This document shows, in pieces, positions 33,113 to 41,345 of a stretch of 63,632 nucleotides of DNA. Where the stretch lies: NCBI RefSeq assembly GCF_014212015.1, contig NZ_JACJVN010000014.1, positions 1 through 63,632 on the forward strand, given 5' to 3'. The notes beneath the pieces are model-generated. The model did not search any database and had not been told where the DNA came from. It saw only the letters and a list, made by a program, of their open reading frames with translations. The stretch is from Cohnella lubricantis (GTDB taxonomy: Bacteria; Bacillota; Bacilli; Paenibacillales; Paenibacillaceae). A program made the position numbers and the translations under genes. Position 1 is the stretch's first letter, and the number at the start of each line of letters is the position of its first letter.

Positions 33113-34195
33113 ATGCTGCAGTTTTACTTGTACCCGATCTCCTATGCCTTCCTCTCGTTCCCGTTGATCGCCGCGCTCTTCACCGTGCCGTTCTTGATCG
33201 TGCAGTATCGCCGCCATGGCTACCTGCATAAGTATCGGGCGCTCGTCCTCTACTTGCTGCTGCTCTATTTGATGAATGCGTACTGTCTAATCATCCTTCC
33301 GATGCCGCCGTCCGTTCACAACAGCCCGCCGAAGGCGGATGCGATATTTCAATGGGTGCCTCTGCGCTTCATTGCGGATATCTTGGGGGAGACCGGGGCC
33401 AGCGTCGATCAGCCGCTCACTTACTGGCGCGTGCTGACGGAACGGGCGCTGTGGCAGGAGCTGTTCAATGTGCTTCTCTTCGTTCCGTTCGGGCTGTTCC
33501 TGCGCCATTATTTCCGAACGGATTGGCGCAAGTGCCTCTACGGCTCCCTGGGACTGTCGCTCTTCTTCGAGCTCACGCAAGTCTCGGGGCTCTATGGCAT
33601 CTTCGATTACCCTTATCGGCAGTTCGATGTGGACGATCTCCTGTCGAATACGGCGGGCGGGCTGCTTGGCTATCTCGTCGCGGAATGGTTCTCGGCACAT
33701 CTTCCCCGCATCGACCGATTGGATGCGTTCGTGGATCTGTCGAAGCACCGGGTGAGCTACACGCGAAGAGGCGTGGCCTTCCTGATCGATTGGTGGATTC
33801 TAGCGCCTGTCGGCATCGCGCTGAAGATGTTGGGGTTCCCGTTCCCATACGCGGCCGAGATCTTCCTCTACTTCATGGTCATTCCCTGGCTGATGAACGG
33901 ACAGACCTTCGGCAAGTGGGTGGTGCGAATTCGGCTTCAGGGCGAGAGCGGACGGGTTCGATTGCCTGAGTTGTTCGTCCGGTACGGGTTGCTCTATTGG
34001 CTGCTGGGCGGCCTGAACATGCTCTATTTGCGAATCGGAGCTATTCGGGAATCCGCCATTCTATTTATCCTATGTTCGCTCGTCTTGTTCCTCGTGAACG
34101 CGGCGTTCGCCCTGCATGCGATCCGCTGCTTCATCGACCGGAGAAGGAAGCTGTTCTACGAGTCGGTTAGCGGAACCGGCCATTCCATTACTTGA
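33113..34195 (+). CDS. VanZ-RDD fusion membrane protein
   Basis: 360 residues. The N-terminal half (1-205) is a VanZ-like domain with four to five helices and the conserved stretch around FELTQ and FDVDDLLSNTAGG. The C-terminal half (about 215-350) is an RDD domain (RRGVAFLIDWWILAPVG and QTFGKWVVRIR). VanZ-like proteins are linked to teicoplanin resistance and envelope traits; RDD proteins are small multi-helix membrane proteins, some acting in transport. The joint function is unknown. AGGCAGGTG lies upstream of ATG 33113. Confidence 0.8.
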   Translation: MLQFYLYPISYAFLSFPLIAALFTVPFLIVQYRRHGYLHKYRALVLYLLLLYLMNAYCLIILPMPPSVHNSPPKADAIFQWVPLRFIADILGETGASVDQPLTYWRVLTERALWQELFNVLLFVPFGLFLRHYFRTDWRKCLYGSLGLSLFFELTQVSGLYGIFDYPYRQFDVDDLLSNTAGGLLGYLVAEWFSAHLPRIDRLDAFVDLSKHRVSYTRRGVAFLIDWWILAPVGIALKMLGFPFPYAAEIFLYFMVIPWLMNGQTFGKWVVRIRLQGESGRVRLPELFVRYGLLYWLLGGLNMLYLRIGAIRESAILFILCSLVLFLVNAAFALHAIRCFIDRRRKLFYESVSGTGHSIT

Positions 34196-34347
34196 ACGGG
34201 CGAGGGCCGAGAGGGCAGCTGCTGGATTTTTCTCATCGGAAGGGTTGGATGCATCAGGTGGAGAATATAGTAAGTAACATATTCGAATAACCGCCAACTT
34301 TTCTGCAAGCGCAATCATCCCTAATTTGAATCCGATGAGGTGATGTT

Positions 34348-34863
34348 GTGGGAACCCGGTTACTGTCTGAAAATCTTATTCGTAAGCGCTTTCCTCACAT
34401 TCGCTATGTTCGTATCCACTCCGTCGGCAAACATATGGCCAACATCTACGCCTGGAACGATCAACTGCGACTGGAAGAGGAGGATCGGATCGCGCTGAAG
34501 CGGTTCGCCGCGACCGATCTGGCGCCTTACGTCTGCTTCAAGGTTAAGGAGTACTCGAAGGTGCAGGAGGAGGCGGTGCCGAGGGTTGATGATGTTCCCG
34601 ACAACGTCCTGCGGGCAGCGATGAATCGAAGCCTCGACCTGCAGGGGATAGTCAGCGTCATGAACGAGATGTTCTCCAGCGGACGAATTGCCTTCAACGA
34701 ATACAATCCGTGGTCGGGCCTGATCCATTGGAGCGTCAACACTCCGTCCGCTTTGACGGAGATCGAGAAGGAACTGATTCATCGCTACTTGTACGAACTG
34801 GTTCCGCTCGGCGCGACGTTCGAGATTCAGTACGATCAAGAGCGGGAGCATAGCAGCCGATAA
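34348..34863 (+). CDS. Conserved-looking protein of unknown function
   Basis: 171 residues, soluble, no signal peptide or membrane helix. Starts with GTG 34348 after GAGGTGAT. The sequence alternates helices and strands (for example IRYVRIHSVGKHMANIYAW and GIVSVMNEMFSSG); no motif I recognise. It has its own strong terminator, which supports a real gene. Confidence 0.6.
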   Translation: MGTRLLSENLIRKRFPHIRYVRIHSVGKHMANIYAWNDQLRLEEEDRIALKRFAATDLAPYVCFKVKEYSKVQEEAVPRVDDVPDNVLRAAMNRSLDLQGIVSVMNEMFSSGRIAFNEYNPWSGLIHWSVNTPSALTEIEKELIHRYLYELVPLGATFEIQYDQEREHSSR

Positions 34864-34878
34864 CTCGGTAGCAAATTG

Positions 34879-34912
34879 AAGCCCCGAGCCGCATTCAAGC
34901 GGTTCGGGGCTT
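34879..34912 (+). terminator. Terminator after 34348 gene
   Basis: AAGCCCCGAGCCGC pairs with GCGGTTCGGGGCTT (one mismatch) around a 6-base loop. Confidence 0.75.
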
Positions 34913-34956
34913 CGTCGCGGTATCCGAAAAGCTCGCAGATGAAGCAGCTTCACGCC

Positions 34957-35145
34957 ATAGCGGAAGCTGGTTCCGTTATTTCGAGGCTAGTACTTGCTCG
35001 TAGACGCATTAAAGGAACACCGTTCCGCTATTCGCCGCAATCTCACAAACAACTAACTAAGAAACGCCCAAATAACGGAACACCGTTCCGTTATCTTGCA
35101 GAGCTGACCTTCTATTCAGCCAATAATGGAACTGCGTTCCGCTAA
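34957..35145. repeat. GGAAC/GTTCC palindrome cassette, locus 3 (four units)
   Basis: Palindromes centred at 34968, 35020, 35083 and 35134 (spacings 52, 63, 51); the third is the perfect 23-mer with 10-bp arms. It lies between convergent genes, and its last unit overlaps the 3' end of the gene at 35142. The spacer TGCTCGTAGACGCATTA is shared with locus 1. Confidence 0.85.
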
Positions 35146-35399
35146 AGTCGGGCCAGCTGCTCGAGATAAGGCTTGATATTGATCTGCAGCACATCGGCCA
35201 GCCGCTCCCCAAGCTCGGCGTCCGCCTGATAGTAGTTGCAGATAGCGAGCAGCTTCGTCATCTCTTCGGCCGATCGGAGGCCGGCCGCCAGGTCGTCTAC
35301 GAACTCGGCCTTCTGCTCGTCGGAACCGCCGTTATACACGAGAGCCGCTTGGCTGAAGCCGTTCGCCTCGCCGCCTTGGTTGGTGGTGAATCCGTTCAT
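35142..35399 (-). CDS. Small protein of unknown function
   Basis: 85 residues from ATG 35399 (GAGGGGAG about 10 nt upstream; ATGs at 35405 and 35408 are closer to that site). Acidic and helical, with AALVYNGGSDEQKAEF and a later ICNYYQADAELGERLADVL segment. The gene is divergent from a Fur-family regulator, with two inverted repeats in the shared promoter region, so it may belong to that regulon. Family not recognised. Confidence 0.55.
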   Translation of the reverse strand: MNGFTTNQGGEANGFSQAALVYNGGSDEQKAEFVDDLAAGLRSAEEMTKLLAICNYYQADAELGERLADVLQINIKPYLEQLARL

Positions 35400-35423
35400 T
35401 CGCATCATTCTCCCCTCGAATTC

Positions 35424-35536
35424 TAGAATAGTCGATTCTAATTCAATCAGCCGGAGCTTCTGTGTTGGAATTTTTTATGCATTTTAACTTTAAGCCGCGA
35501 CTTTGTGATAGTCAATATTCTATAATAGTAATTATA
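35424..35536. promoter_or_regulatory. Two inverted repeats in the divergent fur-type promoter
   Basis: TAGAATAGTCGATTCTA (35424-35440) and TATAATAGTAATTATA (35521-35536) share the layout TA(G/T)AAT-AGT-...-ATT(C/A)TA. They sit near the starts of the two divergent genes, as expected for a Fur/PerR-family operator pair, although neither matches the classic 7-1-7 box. Confidence 0.4.
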
Positions 35537-35594
35537 AAATAAAGCGCTTGCACAACCGTTGTCCCATTATGCGTATGCGAGAGGGGTAAAGGTT

Positions 35595-36023
35595 ATGAAC
35601 CTGGACGAGCTGGTCGACTATATGAAGGAGCGCGGGCTGAGAATGACACCGCAGCGGATGGAGATTCTGAAGCTTCTGCTGTCGATGTCTCACCCGACGG
35701 CGGAGCAGCTCTTCGCGAGGATGCACGAGCAGTTCCCCTTCGTGAGCCAAGCGACCGTATATAATACGCTGAAGACGCTGAAGGAGCTTGGCATCGTAGA
35801 AGAGCTGGAGCGCGGCCAGCGGACGCACCGCTATGGGATGGCCAGCGGCAGCCATTGCCACTTCGTCTGCAAGGTGTGCGAAGAGATCTTCGACCTCGAC
35901 GCGGAGGCGCCGGACTGGACGCGGAATCTGCCGGCCGAGCAAGGCGGCTTCCGGATCGACGACTGCCGCATGGAGCTGACCGGCGTCTGCCCGGGCTGCT
36001 TGGAGAAGGCTGGCGTCGTATAA
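35595..36023 (+). CDS. Fur family metalloregulator
   Basis: 142 residues. Winged helix (RMTPQRMEILKLLL, then SQATVYNTLKTL), followed by the dimerisation domain with structural zinc cysteines C92xxC95 and C132xxC135, plus Cys88 and Cys124. The segment HRYGMASGSHCHF carries Gly where PerR has its regulatory-metal Asp85, so a classic PerR peroxide sensor is unlikely; Fur or a divergent PerR-like role remains open. ATG 35595 has GAGAGGGG upstream. Divergent from a small unknown gene. Confidence 0.8.
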   Translation: MNLDELVDYMKERGLRMTPQRMEILKLLLSMSHPTAEQLFARMHEQFPFVSQATVYNTLKTLKELGIVEELERGQRTHRYGMASGSHCHFVCKVCEEIFDLDAEAPDWTRNLPAEQGGFRIDDCRMELTGVCPGCLEKAGVV

Positions 36024-36182
36024 CGGCGGAGTCGGGAGTGAGCGGTAGACTGGGAGAGTGAACCTTATCGCTCTTGTGATTTATCTGTATGTACGCCTCA
36101 GATTATCCAGAAACTCAGTGTCTTGTGCCGAGATGTACGGTTTTTTCCAAGTTTTAAAATAGTTACTCGAATGAATGCCGCG

Positions 36183-36258
36183 AATAATGGAACCGTGTTC
36201 CTCTAATGCGTCTACGAGCAATATTTACGGCCAGATAACGGAATCGGCTTCCGCTGTC
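36183..36258. repeat. GGAAC/GTTCC palindrome pair, locus 4 (inverted copy)
   Basis: Two palindromes centred at 36195 and 36246 (51 bp). Read on the minus strand, spacer and flank match locus 1: GCTCGTAGACGCATTAG, and GCGGCATTCATTCGAGTA beyond. It is therefore an inverted, shortened copy. Nothing else is visible in this 335-bp convergent gap except the hairpin at 36316. Confidence 0.8.
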
Positions 36259-36315
36259 ATGAAGCTGCATGAGCTGCGATCGGATCAGAGCAGCATCGAG
36301 ACGTTCTCAACAGCT

Positions 36316-36339
36316 AGAGGCGCCCGCGAGGGCGCCTCT
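36316..36339 (-). terminator. Hairpin after zinc alcohol dehydrogenase
   Basis: AGAGGCGCC and GGCGCCTCT, a perfect 9-bp stem with 6-base loop 20 bp beyond the stop codon; no T-run. Confidence 0.55.
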
Positions 36340-36358
36340 GCCATTCATCACAGCGCAT

Positions 36359-37501
36359 TCAAGGCTTCAGCACAATCTTGATGCAGTCATCCGTCTTATC
36401 GTTGAAAATCTTATAGCCGTCCGCCGCATCCGCCAACGGCATCCGATGCGTGATGATGTCCGTCGGGTCGAATTCACCCGCCTTAATCTGCCGGAACAGC
36501 TCCGGCATGTAGTGGATGACCGGCGCTTGGCCGAGCTTCACGGTAATGTTGTGGGCGAACAAGTCCCCGAACGGGAACAGATTGTAATTCAAGCCGTAGA
36601 CGCCGGTCACCTGAATCGTGCCGCCCTTGCGCACGACGTCGACTGCGATGCGGAATGCGCCGAGCCCGCCGCCTTGCAGCTTGAGCAGCGTCTCGATTTT
36701 CTCCGCGACCGTCTTGTCCGCATCCAGTCCCACGCAATCGATGACGACATCGGCGCCGCCCTTGGTAATCTCGCGCAGATGACCGATTAAGCCGTCGTGC
36801 TCCTTGAAGTTGAAGACCTCCACATGGTTGGTCCTGCGCGCATGCTCCAGCCGATAGCCCACATGGTCGACGGCGATGACGCGCTTCGCGCCCTTCTGCC
36901 ATGCGAACTTCTGCGTCAGCAGCCCGACGGGCCCGCAGCCGAGCACGATCACCGTGTCGCCCGGCTTCACGCCCGCGTTGTCCACGCTCCAGTAGGCGGT
37001 GGGTACGATGTCGGACAAGAACAAGATTTGCTCATCCTCCAGCTCCGCGTCCTCCGGCACCTTGAATGGCACGAAGTTGCCATAAGGAACGCGAAGCAGT
37101 TCCGCCTGCCCTCCCGCATAACCGCCGAACGTCTCGGAATAGCCGAAGTAACCGCCTGTATTGCCTTCCAGGAACTCATTGGAGTTGTCGCACTGACTCT
37201 CCAGCTCGTGTGTGCAATACCAGCACTTCCCGCAGGAGACGTTGAACGGGATGATGACGCGGTCGCCCTTCTTGACGCGAGTCACCTCGGGGCCGGTCTC
37301 TTCGACGATGCCCATCGGCTCGTGGCCAATGACGAAGCCGTGAGGCATGTTCGGAATTTCCCCGTTATAGATATGCAGGTCCGAGCCGCAGATGGCGGTT
37401 GTCGTGATCCGGACGAGAACATCGTCGGGCTTGTCGATGGAAGGATCGGGCACATGACGAACTTGCATGTTCCTCATGCCTTGATAAGTAAGGGCTTGCA
37501 C
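36359..37501 (-). CDS. Zinc-dependent alcohol dehydrogenase (formaldehyde dehydrogenase-like)
   Basis: 380 residues, medium-chain dehydrogenase. Catalytic zinc ligands Cys38, His60, Glu61; structural zinc Cys90, Cys93, Cys96, Cys104; NAD-binding GCGPVG. The long insert (GNTGGYFGYSETFGGYAGG) and late GVYGLNYNLFPFG resemble glutathione-independent formaldehyde dehydrogenase-type enzymes. Starts with GTG 37501 after AAAGGAGTGAT. It is 90 bp downstream of a MarR gene in the same direction, so probably part of that regulator's unit and a role in aldehyde or quinone stress is plausible. Confidence 0.87.
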   Translation of the reverse strand: MQALTYQGMRNMQVRHVPDPSIDKPDDVLVRITTTAICGSDLHIYNGEIPNMPHGFVIGHEPMGIVEETGPEVTRVKKGDRVIIPFNVSCGKCWYCTHELESQCDNSNEFLEGNTGGYFGYSETFGGYAGGQAELLRVPYGNFVPFKVPEDAELEDEQILFLSDIVPTAYWSVDNAGVKPGDTVIVLGCGPVGLLTQKFAWQKGAKRVIAVDHVGYRLEHARRTNHVEVFNFKEHDGLIGHLREITKGGADVVIDCVGLDADKTVAEKIETLLKLQGGGLGAFRIAVDVVRKGGTIQVTGVYGLNYNLFPFGDLFAHNITVKLGQAPVIHYMPELFRQIKAGEFDPTDIITHRMPLADAADGYKIFNDKTDDCIKIVLKP

Positions 37502-37591
37502 GGAATCACTCCTTTGCTAGCCCTAGTTTGCGCCTGCGATGCTATTCCATTCACGGCATGCGAACCGGAAGGCTCCCTCTCGAAAACGTTA

Positions 37592-38038
37592 TTAGTAGCT
37601 CGCCTGCGCTTGCACGCCGAGCTTCTTCAGCAGCCGCGCCGCCGCGGCCTGCTCCTCCGGGGACAAGCCGGCTACGGCCTTGGCGATCGCCTGCGCGTGT
37701 CCGGGGAATACCTCTTCGATGAATGCCCGGCCTTCGTCCGTAATCTCGGCATAGATTGAACGCCGATCCTCGGTCGATGTCTTGCGGACGACGAATCGCT
37801 TCTGCTCCAGCTTGTCAACGACGTATGTAATATTGCCGCTGCTCATGAGCACCTTGCTGCCGATCTGCTGAATTGGCTGCGAGCCCTTGTGGTAGAGCAG
37901 CTCGAGAACCCCGAATTCGGTGCGATTCATGCCGAACCGCTTAATGTCTCGATCTGCATGGGCGTTCACCCATTGGCTAGCCCGGGAGAGCGTGATGTAG
38001 AGCTGAAGCGCCTGGTCTAGCTCGCTTGCGTTCGGCAT
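37592..38038 (-). CDS. MarR family regulator (MhqR-like)
   Basis: 148 residues, MarR winged helix (QPIQQIGSKVLMSSGNITYVVDKL, wing EDRRSIYAEITDEG). AAAGGTGG precedes ATG 38038. It is flanked by a nitroreductase and a zinc dehydrogenase, and the upstream TATCTTGAATTAAAGGTA resembles the MhqR operator of B. subtilis. The regulator probably responds to quinones or electrophiles. No single redox Cys of the YodB type is apparent. Confidence 0.82.
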   Translation of the reverse strand: MPNASELDQALQLYITLSRASQWVNAHADRDIKRFGMNRTEFGVLELLYHKGSQPIQQIGSKVLMSSGNITYVVDKLEQKRFVVRKTSTEDRRSIYAEITDEGRAFIEEVFPGHAQAIAKAVAGLSPEEQAAAARLLKKLGVQAQASY

Positions 38039-38075
38039 CGAACGGCCACCTTTCTGCTTGCGGGAATGCAGTTGT

Positions 38076-38093
38076 TATCTTGAATTAAAGGTA
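38076..38093 (-). promoter_or_regulatory. MhqR-like operator before marR
   Basis: TATCTTGAATTAAAGGTA resembles the published B. subtilis MhqR consensus TATCTCGAATTCGAGATA, with most positions shared. Location in the marR promoter region suggests autoregulation. Confidence 0.5.
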
Positions 38094-38160
38094 TGGGATC
38101 GAGAGCGCAAAGTCAACGGTACCGCGGGCGGTATCTAACGAATCTTGCTGCGCCGGCGCA

Positions 38161-38198
38161 AAGACGCCTCAGCCGACCGGGGTCGATTGAGGCGTCTT
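38161..38198 (-). terminator. Terminator after nitroreductase
   Basis: AAGACGCCTCA pairs perfectly with TGAGGCGTCTT around a 16-base loop; it separates the nitroreductase from marR. Confidence 0.7.
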
Positions 38199-38216
38199 CA
38201 GATCCGCGAGAACAGC

Positions 38217-38816
38217 TTATTTGAACGGATGGCCGAACGTTCCTTCGAATAGAACTTCCTTCACGGGCACACGCGGAGATGGCACTTCACGCTCTTGGAG
38301 CCCTTGCGGAAGGCTCTCCTTCGGACCTGGATAGCCGAGGGCAACCAGCGCTTGAATCGCATATTCCTGCGGGATGCCGAGCGTCTCGCGCGCTTTGGCG
38401 AAGTCGAAGCCGGTCATGGCGTGAGTGGCGAGGCCTTGCTTCACCGCTTCGAGGGAGAGGATGCCCCACGCCGCTCCGGCGTCAAAAGCGTAAGACGGGA
38501 AATCGCCTTTGTCTGTCACCGTCTTGGATACGATGAGGATGAGAACCGGCGCTTGCGAACACCAGCCGAGGTTAAACTCTCCGATGAAGGAGAAGAACTT
38601 CTCGCGCTCCTCAGGCGTGCGGGCGACGATGAAGCGCCAAGGCTGCGCATTGAAGGCGGACGGCGCCCAATGGGCTGCTTCCAAGACGCTCAGCAGTGTC
38701 GTCTCCGGCACTTCCTTCTTCAGGAAAGCGCGAGTCGACCAGCGGTTGAGAACGGCTGGGTCAACCGGGTACTCCGCGCGGCGGGCTTGCGATACTTCGG
38801 GTGTGACAGAGCTCAT
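38217..38816 (-). CDS. Nitroreductase family protein
   Basis: 199 residues, FMN-dependent nitroreductase fold. FMN-contacting segments: RWSTRAF near the N-terminus, HWAPSAFNAQPWRF in the middle, and a late GYPG. It reduces nitroaromatics or quinones with NAD(P)H. ATG 38816 is chosen because GGAGGACATCATC lies directly upstream; the TTG at 38831 lies before that site. The neighbouring MarR protein may regulate it. Confidence 0.88.
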   Translation of the reverse strand: MSSVTPEVSQARRAEYPVDPAVLNRWSTRAFLKKEVPETTLLSVLEAAHWAPSAFNAQPWRFIVARTPEEREKFFSFIGEFNLGWCSQAPVLILIVSKTVTDKGDFPSYAFDAGAAWGILSLEAVKQGLATHAMTGFDFAKARETLGIPQEYAIQALVALGYPGPKESLPQGLQEREVPSPRVPVKEVLFEGTFGHPFK

Positions 38817-39027
38817 GATGATGTCCTCCAATCCTTTGGTTAAGTCTATATTTTTGGCGTTATTTAGTATATCTCAATCACTATAATTTGTATAGTTACT
38901 CATAATTGATGCTGCCCCGAGGGTAAATATTGGCGAACGCCTAATTTGGCGGGAAACGGCATGTCTCCCGGCGGAGAAGGGGAGGTTATAGCGGTATTCG
39001 AATCCAAAGCTTCGAGAGGTAACGATT

Positions 39028-40314
39028 ATGCTGAATCCTCAGACGCCCGCGCGTTCGCACGGACGGTTAGATAAGCAGAACCGCTTGCTGCTCGTGGTGA
39101 ACGGGTTGTTCATTACCGCGAACGCTCTGTCCGGCACCTTCTTCGGGGTCTATATATGGAAGGCAAGCCAGAACTTCTCTCTGCTCGCTTGGTTCACGCT
39201 GCTGGGGCATATCTGCATGGCGCTGACGTTCTGGCTGGCCGGCCGCGCCGTGAAGATGGGGCGCAAGAAGCTTGTGCTCGGCCTCGGCATCGGCGGCTCG
39301 GCAGTCTTCTATGCGCTTGTCCTGCTTCTGGGGACTCGCGGCATCGACTACATATGGCTGCTTGGCGCCATTCAGGGAACGGCCAGCGGGTTGTTCTGGC
39401 TCGCGTACAATGTGATCTACTTCGAGGTGACCGATCCCGACAACCGGGACCGGTTCAACGGGCTCGCCGGTGTGACGGGAGCGGTCGCGGGTATGGCCGC
39501 GCCGTGGTTCTCCGGCTTCATGATCTCGCGGATGACCGCCGAGAGCGGCTACCGGACGATCTTCATCCTGTCGCTGGGCATCTTCGTCGCCGGCGTATTG
39601 GCAGCGCTGCTGCTGCGCAACCGGCAGACGGAAGGGAAGTACGACTGGCGTCTGCCTTGGCGGATCTGGTCTGTGCCGCGTACGTCTTGGCGTCCCGTAT
39701 TGGCCGCTCTAATCATTCAAGGCGTTCGGGAGAGCGTCTTCGGCATGATGATCGGACTGCTTGTCTACATCCAGACGGGCAGCGAGCTGCGGCTGGGCAA
39801 TTACACGCTGATTACGTCGGCTGTCGCCTTCGTCGGATTCTACGCGGTCGGCCGATGGCTGAAGCCAGCCTGGCGAATCTGGGGCATGCTGGCCGGCGCA
39901 GTCGTCATGACGCTCGTCATCGTGCTGTTCTTCTTCGGCATTACCTACTCCACCATGATCGTGTTCGGCGTCGCGACTTCGCTGATGTATCCGCTGTACG
40001 GCATCCCGATGACTTCAGCCGTCTTCGACTTGATCGGCGGCAGCGAAGAGAGCGCCCGACAGCGCGTTGAATATGTCGTCGTGCGGGAGCTGGCGCTTAA
40101 CGCGGGACGAATCGCCGGGATGGCGGCTTTCCTCGTGACGGTGCACTACAGCCGCGCGCCGCTCGTGCTGAACATTCTCATGCTCATTGTCGGCAGCGCA
40201 CCGCTGTTTAGCTGGCTGTTCATGCGGGGAACGCTTCGCATGCAGGCCAGGCAATCTCGGCAATCTCGGCAGGAGCGGCGGGCGAGACGGATGCGCAAGG
40301 AGCCGGTTGGTTAG
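39028..40314 (+). CDS. MFS transporter (YqgE-like)
   Basis: 428 residues, 12 predicted helices and a long basic tail (RQSRQSRQERRARRMRK) likely cytoplasmic. Motif A-like GRAVKMGRKK follows helix 2. Substrate unknown; no regulator next to it. GAGAGGTAACG precedes ATG 39028. Confidence 0.8.
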   Translation: MLNPQTPARSHGRLDKQNRLLLVVNGLFITANALSGTFFGVYIWKASQNFSLLAWFTLLGHICMALTFWLAGRAVKMGRKKLVLGLGIGGSAVFYALVLLLGTRGIDYIWLLGAIQGTASGLFWLAYNVIYFEVTDPDNRDRFNGLAGVTGAVAGMAAPWFSGFMISRMTAESGYRTIFILSLGIFVAGVLAALLLRNRQTEGKYDWRLPWRIWSVPRTSWRPVLAALIIQGVRESVFGMMIGLLVYIQTGSELRLGNYTLITSAVAFVGFYAVGRWLKPAWRIWGMLAGAVVMTLVIVLFFFGITYSTMIVFGVATSLMYPLYGIPMTSAVFDLIGGSEESARQRVEYVVVRELALNAGRIAGMAAFLVTVHYSRAPLVLNILMLIVGSAPLFSWLFMRGTLRMQARQSRQSRQERRARRMRKEPVG

Positions 40315-40369
40315 AAGGCGGATGAATGCGCGCCACCTCTGCCGACCGGCTTTTCCCATGAGTAGGGTC

Positions 40370-40399
40370 TTGACGTGCAACCATTTGGTTGCGTATATT
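40370..40399 (+). promoter_or_regulatory. Promoter with ArsR-type operator in the spacer
   Basis: TTGACG (40370-40375) and TATATT (40394-40399), 18 bp apart. The spacer holds GCAACCATTTGGTTGC (40377-40392), an inverted repeat with 7-bp perfect arms. Binding there would block RNA polymerase directly; the downstream ArsR gene is the likely ligand. Confidence 0.7.
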
Positions 40400-40487
40400 C
40401 AGAAAGGAAACCGATTGGATTCGCATCCAGCATCGATAACCCGTATCTCACGCAGGCCATCAACCATTTTAGGAGGCACGATTAGCA

Positions 40488-40934
40488 ATGAGCCAATCCC
40501 CATCGTCCGAATCGGGCGCGACGAACGCCCTCCCCGCCATCCGGCAGACGCAGCTGCTGAACGCGCCGATCGCCAAGGTCTGGCCGGCCGTCGCCACCGC
40601 GGAAGGCATCGCCGCTTGGTTCATGCCGGGCGACTTCCAGCCTGTCGTCGGCCATGAATTCCATCTGGAGGCCGGCCCCTTCGGCCGTTCCCCCTGCAAG
40701 GTGACGGAGGTCGATCCGCCGCACCGCGTCTCCTTCCGCTGGGGCAAGGACTGGACGTTGACTTTCGAGCTGAAGGAAGTCGGGGGCAGCCAGACGGAAT
40801 TCACGCTCATTCACGACGGATGGAACGCGGATACGCTGACCGAATTCGGCCAGCCGCATCCTGTCGTGCGCGAGAATATGGCGGGCGGCTGGAAGGGTAT
40901 CGGCCGGAAGCTCGCCGAGTACGTCGAGTCATAA
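40488..40934 (+). CDS. SRPBCC/AHSA1 domain protein
   Basis: 148 residues, helix-grip fold of the AHSA1 (START-like) family: TQLLNAPIAKVWPAVATAEG at the start and a final helix NMAGGWKGIGRKLAEYV. Such proteins bind hydrophobic ligands; the exact ligand is unknown. TTAGGAGG precedes ATG 40488. Two bases separate it from the ArsR gene, the common ArsR-AHSA1 pair, here with the AHSA1 gene first. Confidence 0.87.
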   Translation: MSQSPSSESGATNALPAIRQTQLLNAPIAKVWPAVATAEGIAAWFMPGDFQPVVGHEFHLEAGPFGRSPCKVTEVDPPHRVSFRWGKDWTLTFELKEVGGSQTEFTLIHDGWNADTLTEFGQPHPVVRENMAGGWKGIGRKLAEYVES

Positions 40935-40936
40935 GC

Positions 40937-41269
40937 ATGGAAGCGGAGCCTGCGAAGCACGACGTATTCCAGGCTATCGCCGACCCGACCCGGCGCAGCC
41001 TGCTGGAGCTGCTGAGCGAGCGGGAGCTGCCCGTGACCGCGATTAGCAGCCACTATCCGATGACACGTACGGCCGTGTCGAAGCATCTGCGCATTCTCGC
41101 GGACGCGGGCCTCGTCAAGGAACGCAAGGTTGGCCGGGAGACAAGGTACCGTCTCGAGCCGGAGCCGCTGCGGGAGCTGCAGCGTTGGCTCGTCTATTAC
41201 GAGCGGTTCTGGGAGAACAAGCTCGCCGCGCTCAAGAGCTTCGTGGAGTCGGAGGAAGACAAGCTCTAG
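40937..41269 (+). CDS. ArsR family regulator
   Basis: 110 residues, winged helix (FQAIADPTRRSLLELL, recognition helix MTRTAVSKHLRIL, wing GRETRYRLEPEPL). No ArsR-type metal Cys motif. ATG 40937 follows the AHSA1 stop by 2 bp, so translation is coupled. It probably represses its own operon through the palindrome at 40377-40392. Confidence 0.88.
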   Translation: MEAEPAKHDVFQAIADPTRRSLLELLSERELPVTAISSHYPMTRTAVSKHLRILADAGLVKERKVGRETRYRLEPEPLRELQRWLVYYERFWENKLAALKSFVESEEDKL

Positions 41270-41345
41270 TTATTTGCCGCGCGCGTGTTACAATCTAAGA
41301 AGATAAGAGTGGGACACCACAGGAGCGGAAGCGGGGATCGATGAC

